Positions 8,867 through 17,014 of a DNA stretch of 25,650 bases are shown piece by piece. The position numbers and the translations under genes are program-made. The DNA lies in assembly GCA_966186435.1 (NCBI GenBank), contig CBIFWW010000036.1, forward strand, positions 1 through 25,650, given 5' to 3'. The stretch is from CBIFWW01 sp966186435 (GTDB taxonomy: Bacteria; Pseudomonadota; Gammaproteobacteria; Enterobacterales; Enterobacteriaceae). A model generated the notes under the pieces. It saw only the letters and a program-made list of their open reading frames with translations. It made no database searches and was not told the origin of the DNA. Position 1 is the stretch's first letter, and each line of letters opens with the position of its first letter.

Positions 8867-8890
8867 AAAAAAAACCTGCCATTAGGCAGG
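8867..8890 (-). terminator. Intrinsic terminator of adhE
   Basis: CCTGCC (8875-8880) and GGCAGG (8885-8890) enclose a 4-nt loop. On the minus strand the hairpin is followed by eight T residues (8867-8874 complemented). It begins 23 bp past the adhE stop. On the plus strand TTTTC follows, so weak activity for tdk is also possible. Confidence 0.88.
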
Positions 8891-8912
8891 TTTTCTATTT
8901 CAGCAGTAATAA

Positions 8913-11585
8913 TTAAGCGGTTTTCTTGGCTTTCTTATCAGCTTTAGCTGGGGCTTCGGCTTTGGCTGCTTCGTTACCTTCGTGATATTCGCGACCGTAG
9001 TAAGTATCCAGCAGGATCTGTTTCAGTTCAGCGATCAGCGGGTAGCGTGGGTTAGCACCGGTGCACTGGTCATCGAAAGCGTCTTCAGACAGCTTATCAA
9101 CATGTGCCAGGAAGTCAGCTTCCTGCACGCCAGCTTCGCGGATGGACTTAGGAATACCCAGTTCAGCTTTGATGCTGTCCAGCCATGCCAGCAGTTTCTC
9201 GATCTTAGCGGCAGTACGGTCACCCGGAGCACTGAGGCCCAGGTGGTCGGCGATTTCTGCGTAGCGACGACGAGCCTGTGGGCGGTCGTACTGGCTGAAT
9301 GCGGTTTGCTTGGTCGGGTTGTCATTCGCGTTGAAGCGGATAACGTTGCTGATCAGCAGGGCGTTTGCCAGGCCGTGTGGGATGTGGAACTGGGAACCCA
9401 GTTTATGGGCCATGGAGTGACACACACCCAGGAATGCGTTAGCAAACGCGATACCAGCGATGGTGGCGGCACTGTGCACACGCTCACGGGCAACCGGGTT
9501 TTTAGACCCTTCGTGGTAAGACGCTGGCAGGTAGTCTTTCAGCAGTTTCAGGGCTTGCAGCGCCTGGCCGTCAGAGAACTCAGAAGCCAGTACAGATACG
9601 TAAGCTTCCAGCGAGTGGGTTACCGCATCCAGGCCGCCAAAGGCGCACAGGGATTTAGGCATGTCCATAACCAGGTTGGCATCAACAATCGCCATATCCG
9701 GGGTCAGCGCATAGTCAGCCAGTGGGTATTTCTGGCCCGTTGCGTCATCTGTTACCACCGCAAATGGGGTGACTTCAGAACCGGTACCGGAAGTGGTGGT
9801 AACGGCGATCATCTTCGCTTTCACGCCCATTTTCGGGAACTTGTAGATACGCTTACGGATGTCCATAAAGCGCAGCGCCAGTTCCTCGAAGTGGGTCTCT
9901 GGGTGTTCGTACATTACCCACATGATTTTGGCAGCATCCATTGGGGAACCGCCGCCCAGAGCGATAATCACGTCTGGTTTGAAGGAGTTAGCCAGCTCAG
10001 CACCTTTACGAACTACGCTCAGGGTTGGGTCAGCTTCTACTTCGAAGAAGACTTCAGTTTCTACACCGGCCGCTTTCAGCACAGAAGTGATCTGGTCAGC
10101 GTAGCCGTTGTTGAACAGGAAGCGGTCAGTCACGATCAGCGCGCGTTTGTGACCATCAGTAATCACTTCATCCAGTGCGATTGGCAGGGAGCCACGACGG
10201 AAGTAGATAGATTTCGGAAGTTTGTGCCACAACATGTTTTCAGCTCGCTTAGCAACGGTTTTTTTGTTGATCAGGTGCTTAGGACCAACGTTTTCAGAAA
10301 TGGAGTTACCACCCCATGAACCACAACCCAGAGTCAGGGAAGGAGCAAGCTTGAAGTTATACAGGTCACCGATACCACCCTGAGAAGCAGGGGTATTGAT
10401 CAGAATACGTGCGGTCTTCATTTTATCGCCGAAGAAACGAACGCGTTCTGGCTGGTTATCCTGGTCGGTGTACAGGCAAGAGGTGTGACCGATACCGCCC
10501 ATTTCTACCAGTTTCTCTGCTTTAGTTACCGCATCTTCGAAATCGTTGGCGCGGTACATTGCCAGGGTAGGGGACAGTTTTTCGTGAGCAAAAGGCTCGC
10601 TCTCATCTACGTTTTGAACTTCACCGATCAGAATTTTGGTGCTGGCCGGAACGGTGATACCCGCCATTTCCGCGATTTTAACCGCTGGCTGACCAACAAT
10701 GGCTGCGTTCAGTGCGCCGTTTTTCAGGATAATGTCCTGAACTGCTTTCAGCTCTGTGCCTTGCAGCATGTAACCACCGTGGCTGGCAAAACGCTCACGC
10801 ACTGCATCATAGACAGAGCCGACAACCACAACGGATTGTTCGGAAGCACAGATAACGCCGTTATCGAAGGTTTTGGACATCAGGATAGAAGCCACGGCAC
10901 GTTTGATGTCGGCAGTTTCGTCGATAACAACCGGCGTGTTACCCGCGCCCACACCGATAGCGGGTTTACCAGAGCTATAGGCCGCTTTAACCATGCCCGG
11001 GCCACCGGTAGCCAGGATCAGGTTAATATCCGGGTGATGCATCAGTTGATTAGACAGCTCTACAGAAGGCTCGTCGATCCAGCCAATCAGATCTTTTGGT
11101 GCACCTGCAGCGATAGCCGCTTGTAGTACGATATCCGCCGCTTTGTTAGTGGCGTTTTTAGCACGTGGGTGCGGGGAGAAGATGATGGCATTACGGGTCT
11201 TCAGACTGATCAACGATTTGAAGATCGCAGTAGACGTTGGGTTCGTGGTTGGTACGATACCGCAGATGATGCCGATAGGTTCAGCAATAGTGATAGTCCC
11301 GAAAGTATCGTCGGTATCGAGGATGCCACAGGTCTTTTCATCTTTGTATGCGTTGTAGATGTATTCGGAAGCGAAGTGGTTTTTAATCACTTTATCTTCG
11401 ATGATACCCATGCCTGATTCGGCAACCGCCATTTTGGCTAATGGGATTCGAGCATCTGCGGCAGCCAGAGCGGCGGCACGGAAGATTTTGTCGACTTGTT
11501 CTTGGGTGAAGTTGGCATATTCACGCTGGGCTTTTTTTACGCGCTCTACGAGTGCGTTAAGTTCAGCGACGTTAGTAACAGCCAT
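8913..11585 (-). CDS. adhE: Bifunctional aldehyde/alcohol dehydrogenase AdhE
   Basis: AdhE converts acetyl-CoA to acetaldehyde and then to ethanol, regenerating NAD+ in fermentation. It assembles into cytosolic spirosome filaments. The 890-residue product is near the E. coli length (891). The N-terminal aldehyde dehydrogenase domain (about 1-440) has the catalytic Cys246 in NGVICASEQ. The C-terminal iron-dependent alcohol dehydrogenase domain shows GGGSPMDAAK, TTTSGTGSE, and the iron ligands in GGLDAVTHSLEAY and in HSMAHKLGSQFHIPHG. The C-terminus is an Ala/Lys-rich tail as in E. coli. AGGAG (complement of 11592-11596) sits 6 nt before the ATG. The 468-bp upstream region contains a long-range inverted repeat and a Cra-like site, described separately. 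Confidence 0.98.
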   Translation of the reverse strand: MAVTNVAELNALVERVKKAQREYANFTQEQVDKIFRAAALAAADARIPLAKMAVAESGMGIIEDKVIKNHFASEYIYNAYKDEKTCGILDTDDTFGTITIAEPIGIICGIVPTTNPTSTAIFKSLISLKTRNAIIFSPHPRAKNATNKAADIVLQAAIAAGAPKDLIGWIDEPSVELSNQLMHHPDINLILATGGPGMVKAAYSSGKPAIGVGAGNTPVVIDETADIKRAVASILMSKTFDNGVICASEQSVVVVGSVYDAVRERFASHGGYMLQGTELKAVQDIILKNGALNAAIVGQPAVKIAEMAGITVPASTKILIGEVQNVDESEPFAHEKLSPTLAMYRANDFEDAVTKAEKLVEMGGIGHTSCLYTDQDNQPERVRFFGDKMKTARILINTPASQGGIGDLYNFKLAPSLTLGCGSWGGNSISENVGPKHLINKKTVAKRAENMLWHKLPKSIYFRRGSLPIALDEVITDGHKRALIVTDRFLFNNGYADQITSVLKAAGVETEVFFEVEADPTLSVVRKGAELANSFKPDVIIALGGGSPMDAAKIMWVMYEHPETHFEELALRFMDIRKRIYKFPKMGVKAKMIAVTTTSGTGSEVTPFAVVTDDATGQKYPLADYALTPDMAIVDANLVMDMPKSLCAFGGLDAVTHSLEAYVSVLASEFSDGQALQALKLLKDYLPASYHEGSKNPVARERVHSAATIAGIAFANAFLGVCHSMAHKLGSQFHIPHGLANALLISNVIRFNANDNPTKQTAFSQYDRPQARRRYAEIADHLGLSAPGDRTAAKIEKLLAWLDSIKAELGIPKSIREAGVQEADFLAHVDKLSEDAFDDQCTGANPRYPLIAELKQILLDTYYGREYHEGNEAAKAEAPAKADKKAKKTA

Positions 11586-11609
11586 AATGATCTCCTGATA
11601 ATGTTTAAA

Positions 11610-11724
11610 CTCTTTTAGTAAAGCAGTGGCTAAACAACATTGAAGACTAAAACATATCAGCTTTCTGAATGATTCTAACCCTACTATTACTTGCCTGTAC
11701 CTTACTACTGACTTACTAAAAGAG
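11610..11724 (-). repeat. Long-range 12-bp inverted repeat in the adhE leader
   Basis: CTCTTTTAGTAA at 11610-11621 is the exact reverse complement of TTACTAAAAGAG at 11713-11724, with 91 bases between. In the adhE mRNA the promoter-distal arm ends 13 nt before the Shine-Dalgarno sequence, so pairing would close a large loop next to the ribosome-binding site. E. coli adhE is known to have a folded leader that needs RNase III processing for translation. Linking this repeat to that mechanism is inference. Confidence 0.7.
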
Positions 11725-11775
11725 CCTGACCCTTGTACCCGAAAAATCGGTCTGGTTATCTTACGGCAAAAACAG

Positions 11776-11795
11776 ATTACTCATTTTTGAGTAAT
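11776..11795. repeat. Perfect palindrome upstream of adhE
   Basis: ATTACTCA and TGAGTAAT, 8 bp each, flank TTTT. It could be an operator for a dimeric regulator or an mRNA hairpin in the adhE leader. I cannot assign a protein to it. Confidence 0.6.
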
Positions 11796-11826
11796 TATTT
11801 TGTGACGGTGGTCAATTTTCCGGGGA

Positions 11827-11842
11827 GCTGACACCTTTCAGC
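11827..11842 (-). promoter_or_regulatory. Cra (FruR)-like operator of adhE
   Basis: The minus strand reads GCTGAAAGGTGTCAGC, a near-palindrome that agrees with the Cra consensus (GCTGAA... core followed by TTCAGC-like half) apart from the centre. Cra is an established repressor of E. coli adhE. The site lies about 245-255 bp before the start codon. Confidence 0.5.
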
Positions 11843-12053
11843 AAATTCTTTGCAAAGCTTCAATACACAGGCAAATCTTTGATTACACAACAATCCTATA
11901 ATCTTATCATAAATACAACAAATGAATAACAGTCGGGGACTATTACGGTCTTGAATCATAAAACCCACATTCTATAAAGGCCCGGCATGGCGCGATCACG
12001 GCTTTTCTATTACTCTACGGCGGAATTTACCCTGTTCACTTGCGGAGCTACGA

Positions 12054-12701
12054 GTGACTCACCCATTGTTTGATTTCGCTATATATATAAAGTTCTTTAT
12101 AGGTCTGTTTGCCCTGGTTAACCCGGTAGGGATCATACCGGTATTTATCAGCATGACCAGCTACCAGACTGCGGTGGCCCGTAATAAAACTAACTTAACC
12201 GCCAACCTGTCTGTGGCTATCATCCTATGGACGTCTCTGTTTCTCGGGGATGGCATACTACAAATATTCGGTATTTCTATTGATTCCTTCCGTATAGCCG
12301 GCGGCATTCTGGTGGTGACCATTGCCATGTCGATGATCAGTGGGAAACTTGGCGAAGATAAGCAAAATAAGCAGGAAAAATCGGAGACCGCTATCCGTGA
12401 GAGCGTGGGCGTGGTGCCCCTGGCATTACCATTAATGGCAGGGCCTGGTGCCATCAGCTCCACCATCGTCTGGGGTAGCCGTTACCACTCCTGGATTAAT
12501 CTGTTGGGTTTTACGGTTTCCATCGCGCTGTTTGCGTTGAGCTGTTGGCTATTATTCCGCGCAGCACCCTGGTTGGTAAGGCTGCTGGGCCAAACCGGTA
12601 TCAACGTTATCACCCGTATTATGGGCCTGTTATTAATGGCCCTGGGGATTGAATTTATTGTCACCGGGCTGCGCGCTATCTTCCCTGGTTTGTTGAGCTA
12701 A
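12054..12701 (+). CDS. ychE: MarC-family (UPF0056) inner-membrane protein YchE
   Basis: A 215-residue integral membrane protein with about six hydrophobic segments. It is collinear with E. coli YchE, sharing the N-terminal FFIGLFALVNPVGIIPVF, the cytoplasmic loop SGKLGEDKQNKQEKSET and the C-terminal GINVITRIMGLLLMALG. The family is related to MarC. A transport role is suspected but no substrate is established. The start is a GTG at 12054 with GGAG at 12044-12047, giving the same length as the E. coli protein. It is divergent from adhE and followed by a strong terminator. Confidence 0.93.
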   Translation: MTHPLFDFAIYIKFFIGLFALVNPVGIIPVFISMTSYQTAVARNKTNLTANLSVAIILWTSLFLGDGILQIFGISIDSFRIAGGILVVTIAMSMISGKLGEDKQNKQEKSETAIRESVGVVPLALPLMAGPGAISSTIVWGSRYHSWINLLGFTVSIALFALSCWLLFRAAPWLVRLLGQTGINVITRIMGLLLMALGIEFIVTGLRAIFPGLLS

Positions 12702-12716
12702 TCTCACTCATTTTAC

Positions 12717-12741
12717 AAGCGGGCTTAGGCCCGCTTTTTTT
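12717..12741 (+). terminator. Intrinsic terminator of ychE
   Basis: GCGGGC (12719-12724) pairs with GCCCGC (12729-12734) around TTAG and is followed by a run of T, 15 bp past the ychE stop. Confidence 0.92.
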
Positions 12742-13441
12742 ACGTCCTGAATCTGGTCAGAACAAAAAAATATGGCTGGATGGCGCAAAATATCCAACGG
12801 ATGCTTCTGAAAAAACTGATAAATTTCAGTGGAATAAAAAATTAACTCGACCCTGGTGCTCATAAAATAATCAGTCAAAATAAAATTTACATTCGGCGCC
12901 TTCCAGGGGCTTGATGCGCATTTATTGTAATGTTATTAGTATCAGCAACAATCCCGTAGAGGAATGTGCTAATTATTAGCTTCATGTGAAGTTTTTGTGA
13001 ATTCAGGGTGTGGTGATAGAGCAAGTCGCCAAACAGAGTGTGGTTTCCGGGTAAATGTATGTTTGATATAGCTTTACTGGACTCGTCTCTTCCCGGATCA
13101 TTCAGATAATCCTCATAAACTATTTGCTAAAAGAGAATTGCTTAACATTTTTGCAATTTTTATTGGCGAGCAATCTTTGCTTTTGATATTTTCCGGCGAC
13201 ACAAATGGCTAAATTTTTCTTCAAAAGCAGATAATTTAGCCCAGAAATTATCCAAGAAAAATAAACTATCAAGCTGGCCCCGACAGGGGGGACGGCTTAC
13301 AGAATCGACGTAAGAGGCGGCCAATAAAGAGCAGCCCATAGATAAAGTCGGTGATAGCGAGCAGTACCAAGGCAGTACCTCCACCCGGAGATAACAGGCC
13401 GGTTCACCACCGGTAATAATAATGACTGGAGTAACAACACA
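12742..13441. other. Long region upstream of oppA, structured leader at the 3' end
   Basis: These 700 bp contain no credible gene: the reading frames present are short and lack ribosome-binding sites. The left two thirds are AT-rich. The last 165 bp, likely the oppA 5' leader, contain CCCC/GGGG (13278-13289), CTTAC/GTAAG (13296-13314) and CCGGT/ACCGG (13399-13413) hairpins. They also contain two direct copies of GCAGTACC (13361-13368, 13372-13379). A TTGGCG-16 bp-GATATT pair near 13163-13190 is a possible promoter but is not strong. Confidence 0.55.
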
Positions 13442-13447
13442 ATGACC
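13431..13447 (+). promoter_or_regulatory. CA-rich GcvB-type sRNA target at the oppA start
   Basis: GTAACAACACAATGACC spans the end of the oppA leader and the start codon. The sRNA GcvB represses oppA in E. coli and Salmonella by pairing a GU-rich single-stranded region with CA-rich DNA of this kind. The Shine-Dalgarno GGAG (13428-13431) is immediately adjacent, so pairing would block ribosome entry. The GcvB gene is not in the window. Confidence 0.5.
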
Positions 13448-15073
13448 ATCATCACTAAAAAGAATCTGATAGCGGCCGGTGTTTTTACCGCGCTATTTGC
13501 CTGCGGGTCTGCCATGGCGGCAACGGTTCCGGCAGGCGTTCAGTTGGCAGAAAAACAGACCCTGGTACGTAATAATGGCGCCGAAGTTCAGTCCCTCGAT
13601 CCCCATAAGATTGAAGGTGTGCCGGAATCGAACGTCAGCCGCGATTTATTTGAAGGCCTGCTGATTACTGGCCTGGATGGCCGTCCAATCCCGGGCGTGG
13701 CTGAAAAATGGGAAAACAAAGATTTTAAAGTCTGGACCTTCCATCTGCGTAAAGACGCAAAATGGTCCAACGGCGCACCGGTAACCGCCCAGGATTTCGT
13801 CTATAGCTGGCAGCGTTTGGCCGACCCTAAAACCGCATCCACTTACGAAAGCTACCTGCAATACGGCCACCTGGCGAATATCGATGACATCATCGCCAAC
13901 AAAAAGCCGGCCACCGATCTGGGCGTCAAAGCCATCGATGACCATACTCTGGAAGTCACCCTGACCGAGCCTGTGCCTTACTTTTACAAACTGCTGGTGC
14001 ACTCATCGATGTCACCAGTACCAAAAGCTGCCATTGATAAGTTTGGCGATAAATGGACTCAGCCTGCCAATATCGTCACCAACGGTGCCTACAAGCTGAA
14101 AAACTGGGTAGTTAACGAGAAAATGGAGCTGGTGCGTAACCCGAACTACTGGGATAACGCCAACACCAAAATTGAGCAAGTCACCTACTTGCCAATCTCT
14201 TCTGAAGTCACCGACGTTAACCGCTACCGCAGCGGCGAAATCGACATGACCTATAACCAGCTGCCGATTGAATTGTTCCAGAAGCTGAAAAAAGAGATCC
14301 CTAAAGAGGTTCACGTCGATCCGTATCTGTGTACCTACTATTACGAAATCAACAACCAGAAAGCACCGTTTACTGATGTACGTGTCCGTACCGCGCTGAA
14401 GCTGGGCCTGGATCGCGACATCATCGTTAATAAAGTGAAAGCACAGGGCGACCTGCCAGCCTATGGTTACACCCCGCCGTACACCGATGGAGCCAAGCTG
14501 ACCAAACCAGAGTGGTTTAGCTGGACCCAAGAAAAACGTAATGAAGAAGCGAAGAAACTGCTGGCGGAAGCGGGCTATACCAAAGACAAACCGCTGACCT
14601 TCAACCTGCTGTACAACACCTCAGACCTGCATAAGAAGCTGGCGATCGCTGCCGCCTCTATCTGGACTAAAAACCTCGGCATCAATGTGAAGCTGCAAAA
14701 CGAAGAGTGGAAAACCTTCTTGAGCACCCGTCACTCCGGCAACTTCGATGTGGCCCGCGCCGGTTGGTGTGGTGACTATAACGAACCGACGTCGTTCCTG
14801 AATACTATGTTGTCCGACAGTTCCAACAACACCTCGCACTATAAAAGCCCGGCCTTTGATAAGATCATTGCTGATACGCTGAAAGTCTCTAACGAAGCTG
14901 ACCGTACCAAGCTGTACGATCAAGCCGAACAGCAGTTGGATAAAGACTCTGTGATCGTGCCGGTTTATTACTACGTGAGCGCGCGCCTGGTTAAACCGTG
15001 GGTCGGTGGTTACACCGGTAAAGACCCGCAAGATAATATTTACGTGAAAAATCTGTATATTATCAAACATTAA
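13442..15073 (+). CDS. oppA: Periplasmic oligopeptide-binding protein OppA
   Basis: OppA captures peptides of about two to five residues in the periplasm and hands them to the OppBCDF importer. The 543-residue product belongs to the SBP_bac_5 family and has the E. coli length. A Sec signal peptide (MTIITKKNLIAAGVFTALFA, then CGSAMA) ends with cleavage after about residue 26. There is no lipobox. The mature part begins with the family features AEKQTLVRNNGAEVQSLDP and SRDLFEGL, followed by the typical W-x-F-H-L-R run in KVWTFHLRKDAKWSNG. The Shine-Dalgarno GGAG lies 10 nt before the ATG, a rather long spacing. It heads an oppABCDF operon, and a hairpin follows in the gap to oppB. Confidence 0.98.
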   Translation: MTIITKKNLIAAGVFTALFACGSAMAATVPAGVQLAEKQTLVRNNGAEVQSLDPHKIEGVPESNVSRDLFEGLLITGLDGRPIPGVAEKWENKDFKVWTFHLRKDAKWSNGAPVTAQDFVYSWQRLADPKTASTYESYLQYGHLANIDDIIANKKPATDLGVKAIDDHTLEVTLTEPVPYFYKLLVHSSMSPVPKAAIDKFGDKWTQPANIVTNGAYKLKNWVVNEKMELVRNPNYWDNANTKIEQVTYLPISSEVTDVNRYRSGEIDMTYNQLPIELFQKLKKEIPKEVHVDPYLCTYYYEINNQKAPFTDVRVRTALKLGLDRDIIVNKVKAQGDLPAYGYTPPYTDGAKLTKPEWFSWTQEKRNEEAKKLLAEAGYTKDKPLTFNLLYNTSDLHKKLAIAAASIWTKNLGINVKLQNEEWKTFLSTRHSGNFDVARAGWCGDYNEPTSFLNTMLSDSSNNTSHYKSPAFDKIIADTLKVSNEADRTKLYDQAEQQLDKDSVIVPVYYYVSARLVKPWVGGYTGKDPQDNIYVKNLYIIKH

Positions 15074-15085
15074 TAATGGCAATAC

Positions 15086-15115
15086 GTGGGGCAGAGCGGT
15101 AAAGTGCTGCCCCAC
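15086..15115 (+). other. Intercistronic hairpin between oppA and oppB
   Basis: GTGGGGCAG (15086-15094) pairs perfectly with CTGCCCCAC (15107-15115) around a 12-nt loop. No T tract follows, so it is not an ordinary terminator. It probably protects the oppA 3' end from exonucleases or causes partial attenuation, keeping binding protein more abundant than the membrane subunits, as is usual for ABC importer operons. Confidence 0.75.
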
Positions 15116-15165
15116 TGTGTCTTATCTATTTTGAGTCCAAAGGCACACGCCAGAAGGTACCGGCA

Positions 15166-16086
15166 ATGTTGAAATTTATTTTACGCCGCTGTCTGGAAGC
15201 AATTCCGACGCTATTTGTATTAATTACCATCTCTTTCTTTATGATGCGTCTCGCCCCCGGTAGCCCTTTTACCGGCGAACGTAATCTGCCGCCGGAAGTG
15301 ATGGCCAATATCGAAGCCAAATATCACCTGAACGATCCTATCTCCACCCAATACTTCAACTACCTGAAGCAACTGGCCCACGGGGATTTTGGTCCATCGT
15401 TTAAATACAAAGATTATTCTGTGAACGATTTGGTGGCCACTTCCTTCCCGGTATCGGCCAAATTGGGGGCTGCCGCATTCCTGTTGGCGATTGTGCTGGG
15501 GGTAACGGCCGGGGTAATTGCTGCCTTGAAGCAAAATACCAAGTGGGATTATTCCGTGATGGGGATCGCCATGACCGGGGTGGTTATCCCCAGTTTCGTG
15601 GTGGCACCTTTATTAGTGCTGATCTTTTCCATCACCTTACGCTGGCTTCCCGGCGGGGGCTGGAACGGCGGGGCGCTGAAATATATGGTGCTACCGATGG
15701 TGGCGCTCTCCCTGGCCTATATCGCCAGCATCGCCCGTATTACCCGTGGTTCGATGATTGAAGTTCTGCACTCTAACTTTATCCGCACCGCCCGCGCCAA
15801 AGGGTTGCCGATGCACCGCATCGTGTTCCGCCATGCGCTGAAACCGGCGCTGCTACCGGTGCTTTCTTATATGGGACCGGCCTTCGTCGGTATTATTACC
15901 GGCTCCATGGTGATTGAAACTATCTATGGTTTACCGGGTATCGGGCAGCTATTCGTTAACGGGGCGCTGAACCGCGATTATTCCCTGGTACTCAGCCTTA
16001 CTATTCTGGTGGGGGCGTTGACCATCCTGTTTAATGCCGTGGTTGACGTGCTGTATGCCGTAATCGACCCAAAAATCCGCTATTGA
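15166..16086 (+). CDS. oppB: Oligopeptide ABC transporter permease OppB
   Basis: One of two inner-membrane subunits of the Opp importer. The 306-residue protein equals E. coli OppB in length. It starts MLKFILRRCLEAIPTLFVLI, typical of the OppB/DppB family, has about six membrane spans, and carries the EAA loop (around IRTARAKGLPMHRIVFRHALKPA) that docks to the ATPases. The N-terminal periplasmic segment GERNLPPEVMANIEAKYHLN is family-specific. The gap to oppA is 92 bp with a hairpin. The next gene, oppC, starts 8 bp after its stop codon. Confidence 0.97.
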   Translation: MLKFILRRCLEAIPTLFVLITISFFMMRLAPGSPFTGERNLPPEVMANIEAKYHLNDPISTQYFNYLKQLAHGDFGPSFKYKDYSVNDLVATSFPVSAKLGAAAFLLAIVLGVTAGVIAALKQNTKWDYSVMGIAMTGVVIPSFVVAPLLVLIFSITLRWLPGGGWNGGALKYMVLPMVALSLAYIASIARITRGSMIEVLHSNFIRTARAKGLPMHRIVFRHALKPALLPVLSYMGPAFVGIITGSMVIETIYGLPGIGQLFVNGALNRDYSLVLSLTILVGALTILFNAVVDVLYAVIDPKIRY

Positions 16087-16094
16087 GGTGCGCC

Positions 16095-17003
16095 ATGATG
16101 CTAAGTAACAAAAACAGCGAGGCGCTGGAAAACTTCAGTGAAAAGCTGGAAGTTGAAGGGCGCAGCCTGTGGCAGGATGCTCGCCGCCGCTTTATGCATA
16201 ACCGCGCAGCGGTAGCCAGCCTGATCGTTCTGCTGGTGATTGCGGTGTTTGTGACCGTGGCACCGATGATTTCCCAATTCACCTATTTTGATACTGACTG
16301 GGGCATGATGTCCGCCGCGCCGGAAATGGAGAGCGGTCACTATTTTGGTACTGACTCCTCAGGCCGTGATTTGCTGGTACGGGTAGCAATCGGTGGGCGT
16401 ATCTCACTGATGGTGGGCGTCGCGGCGGCGCTGGTGGCGGTTATCGTCGGCACTCTTTATGGTTCACTCTCCGGTTATTTGGGCGGCAAAGTGGACTCCG
16501 TAATGATGCGTATCCTGGAAATCCTCAACTCCTTCCCGTTTATGTTCTTCGTAATCCTGCTGGTGACCTTCTTCGGCCAGAACATTTTGCTGATCTTCGT
16601 GGCTATCGGGATGGTGTCTTGGCTAGATATGGCGCGTATTGTGCGCGGCCAGACCTTAAGCCTGAAGCGCAAGGAGTTCATCGAAGCCGCCCAAGTGGGT
16701 GGCGTGTCTACCCGTAAGATCGTGACCCGCCACATTGTGCCAAACGTGCTCGGGGTGGTGGTGGTATACGCCTCCTTGCTGGTGCCGAGCATGATCTTGT
16801 TTGAATCCTTCCTCAGCTTCCTGGGGTTAGGAACCCAAGAGCCGCTTTCCAGCTGGGGTGCACTGCTGAGTGATGGGGCCAATTCCATGGAAGTCTCCCC
16901 GTGGCTGCTGATGTTCCCGGCCGCCTTCCTGGTAGTGACCTTGTTCTGTTTCAACTTTATCGGCGATGGCTTACGTGATGCCCTCGACCCGAAAGACCGC
17001 TAA
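16095..17003 (+). CDS. oppC: Oligopeptide ABC transporter permease OppC
   Basis: Second permease of the Opp importer, 302 residues as in E. coli. The cytoplasmic N-terminus MMLSNKNSEALENFSEKLEV precedes the first membrane span. The DppC/OppC marker GTDSSGRDLLVRVAIGGRISL is clear, and the EAA loop is around KRKEFIEAAQVGGVSTRKIVTRH. A TTG at 16083 would extend it by four residues (MRCA) and overlap the oppB stop. I chose the ATG at 16095 because GAGG at 16085-16088 is properly spaced and the result matches E. coli exactly. Confidence 0.97.
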   Translation: MMLSNKNSEALENFSEKLEVEGRSLWQDARRRFMHNRAAVASLIVLLVIAVFVTVAPMISQFTYFDTDWGMMSAAPEMESGHYFGTDSSGRDLLVRVAIGGRISLMVGVAAALVAVIVGTLYGSLSGYLGGKVDSVMMRILEILNSFPFMFFVILLVTFFGQNILLIFVAIGMVSWLDMARIVRGQTLSLKRKEFIEAAQVGGVSTRKIVTRHIVPNVLGVVVVYASLLVPSMILFESFLSFLGLGTQEPLSSWGALLSDGANSMEVSPWLLMFPAAFLVVTLFCFNFIGDGLRDALDPKDR

Positions 17004-17014
17004 GGAGCGCCGCA

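Larger units (their letters stand above)
11586..12053. other. Long divergent regulatory region, adhE/ychE
   Basis: This 468-bp gap carries no gene. It contains the adhE leader with a 12-bp inverted repeat (11610-11621 with 11713-11724), a perfect 8-bp palindrome at 11776-11795, a Cra-like site at 11827-11842 and repeated TTACT-type words around 11687-11717. The AT-rich stretch 11860-11960 is where a distal adhE promoter would be expected by analogy with E. coli. I could not fix a single -35/-10 pair. Confidence 0.6.

Noticed and set aside
8982..10319. 445-residue ORF on the plus strand, and similar long ORFs at 10485-11126
   Set aside because: They are antisense to adhE, composed of residues typical of reverse-frame translation (His, Gln and Val rich). 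They match no family, and adhE is certain.
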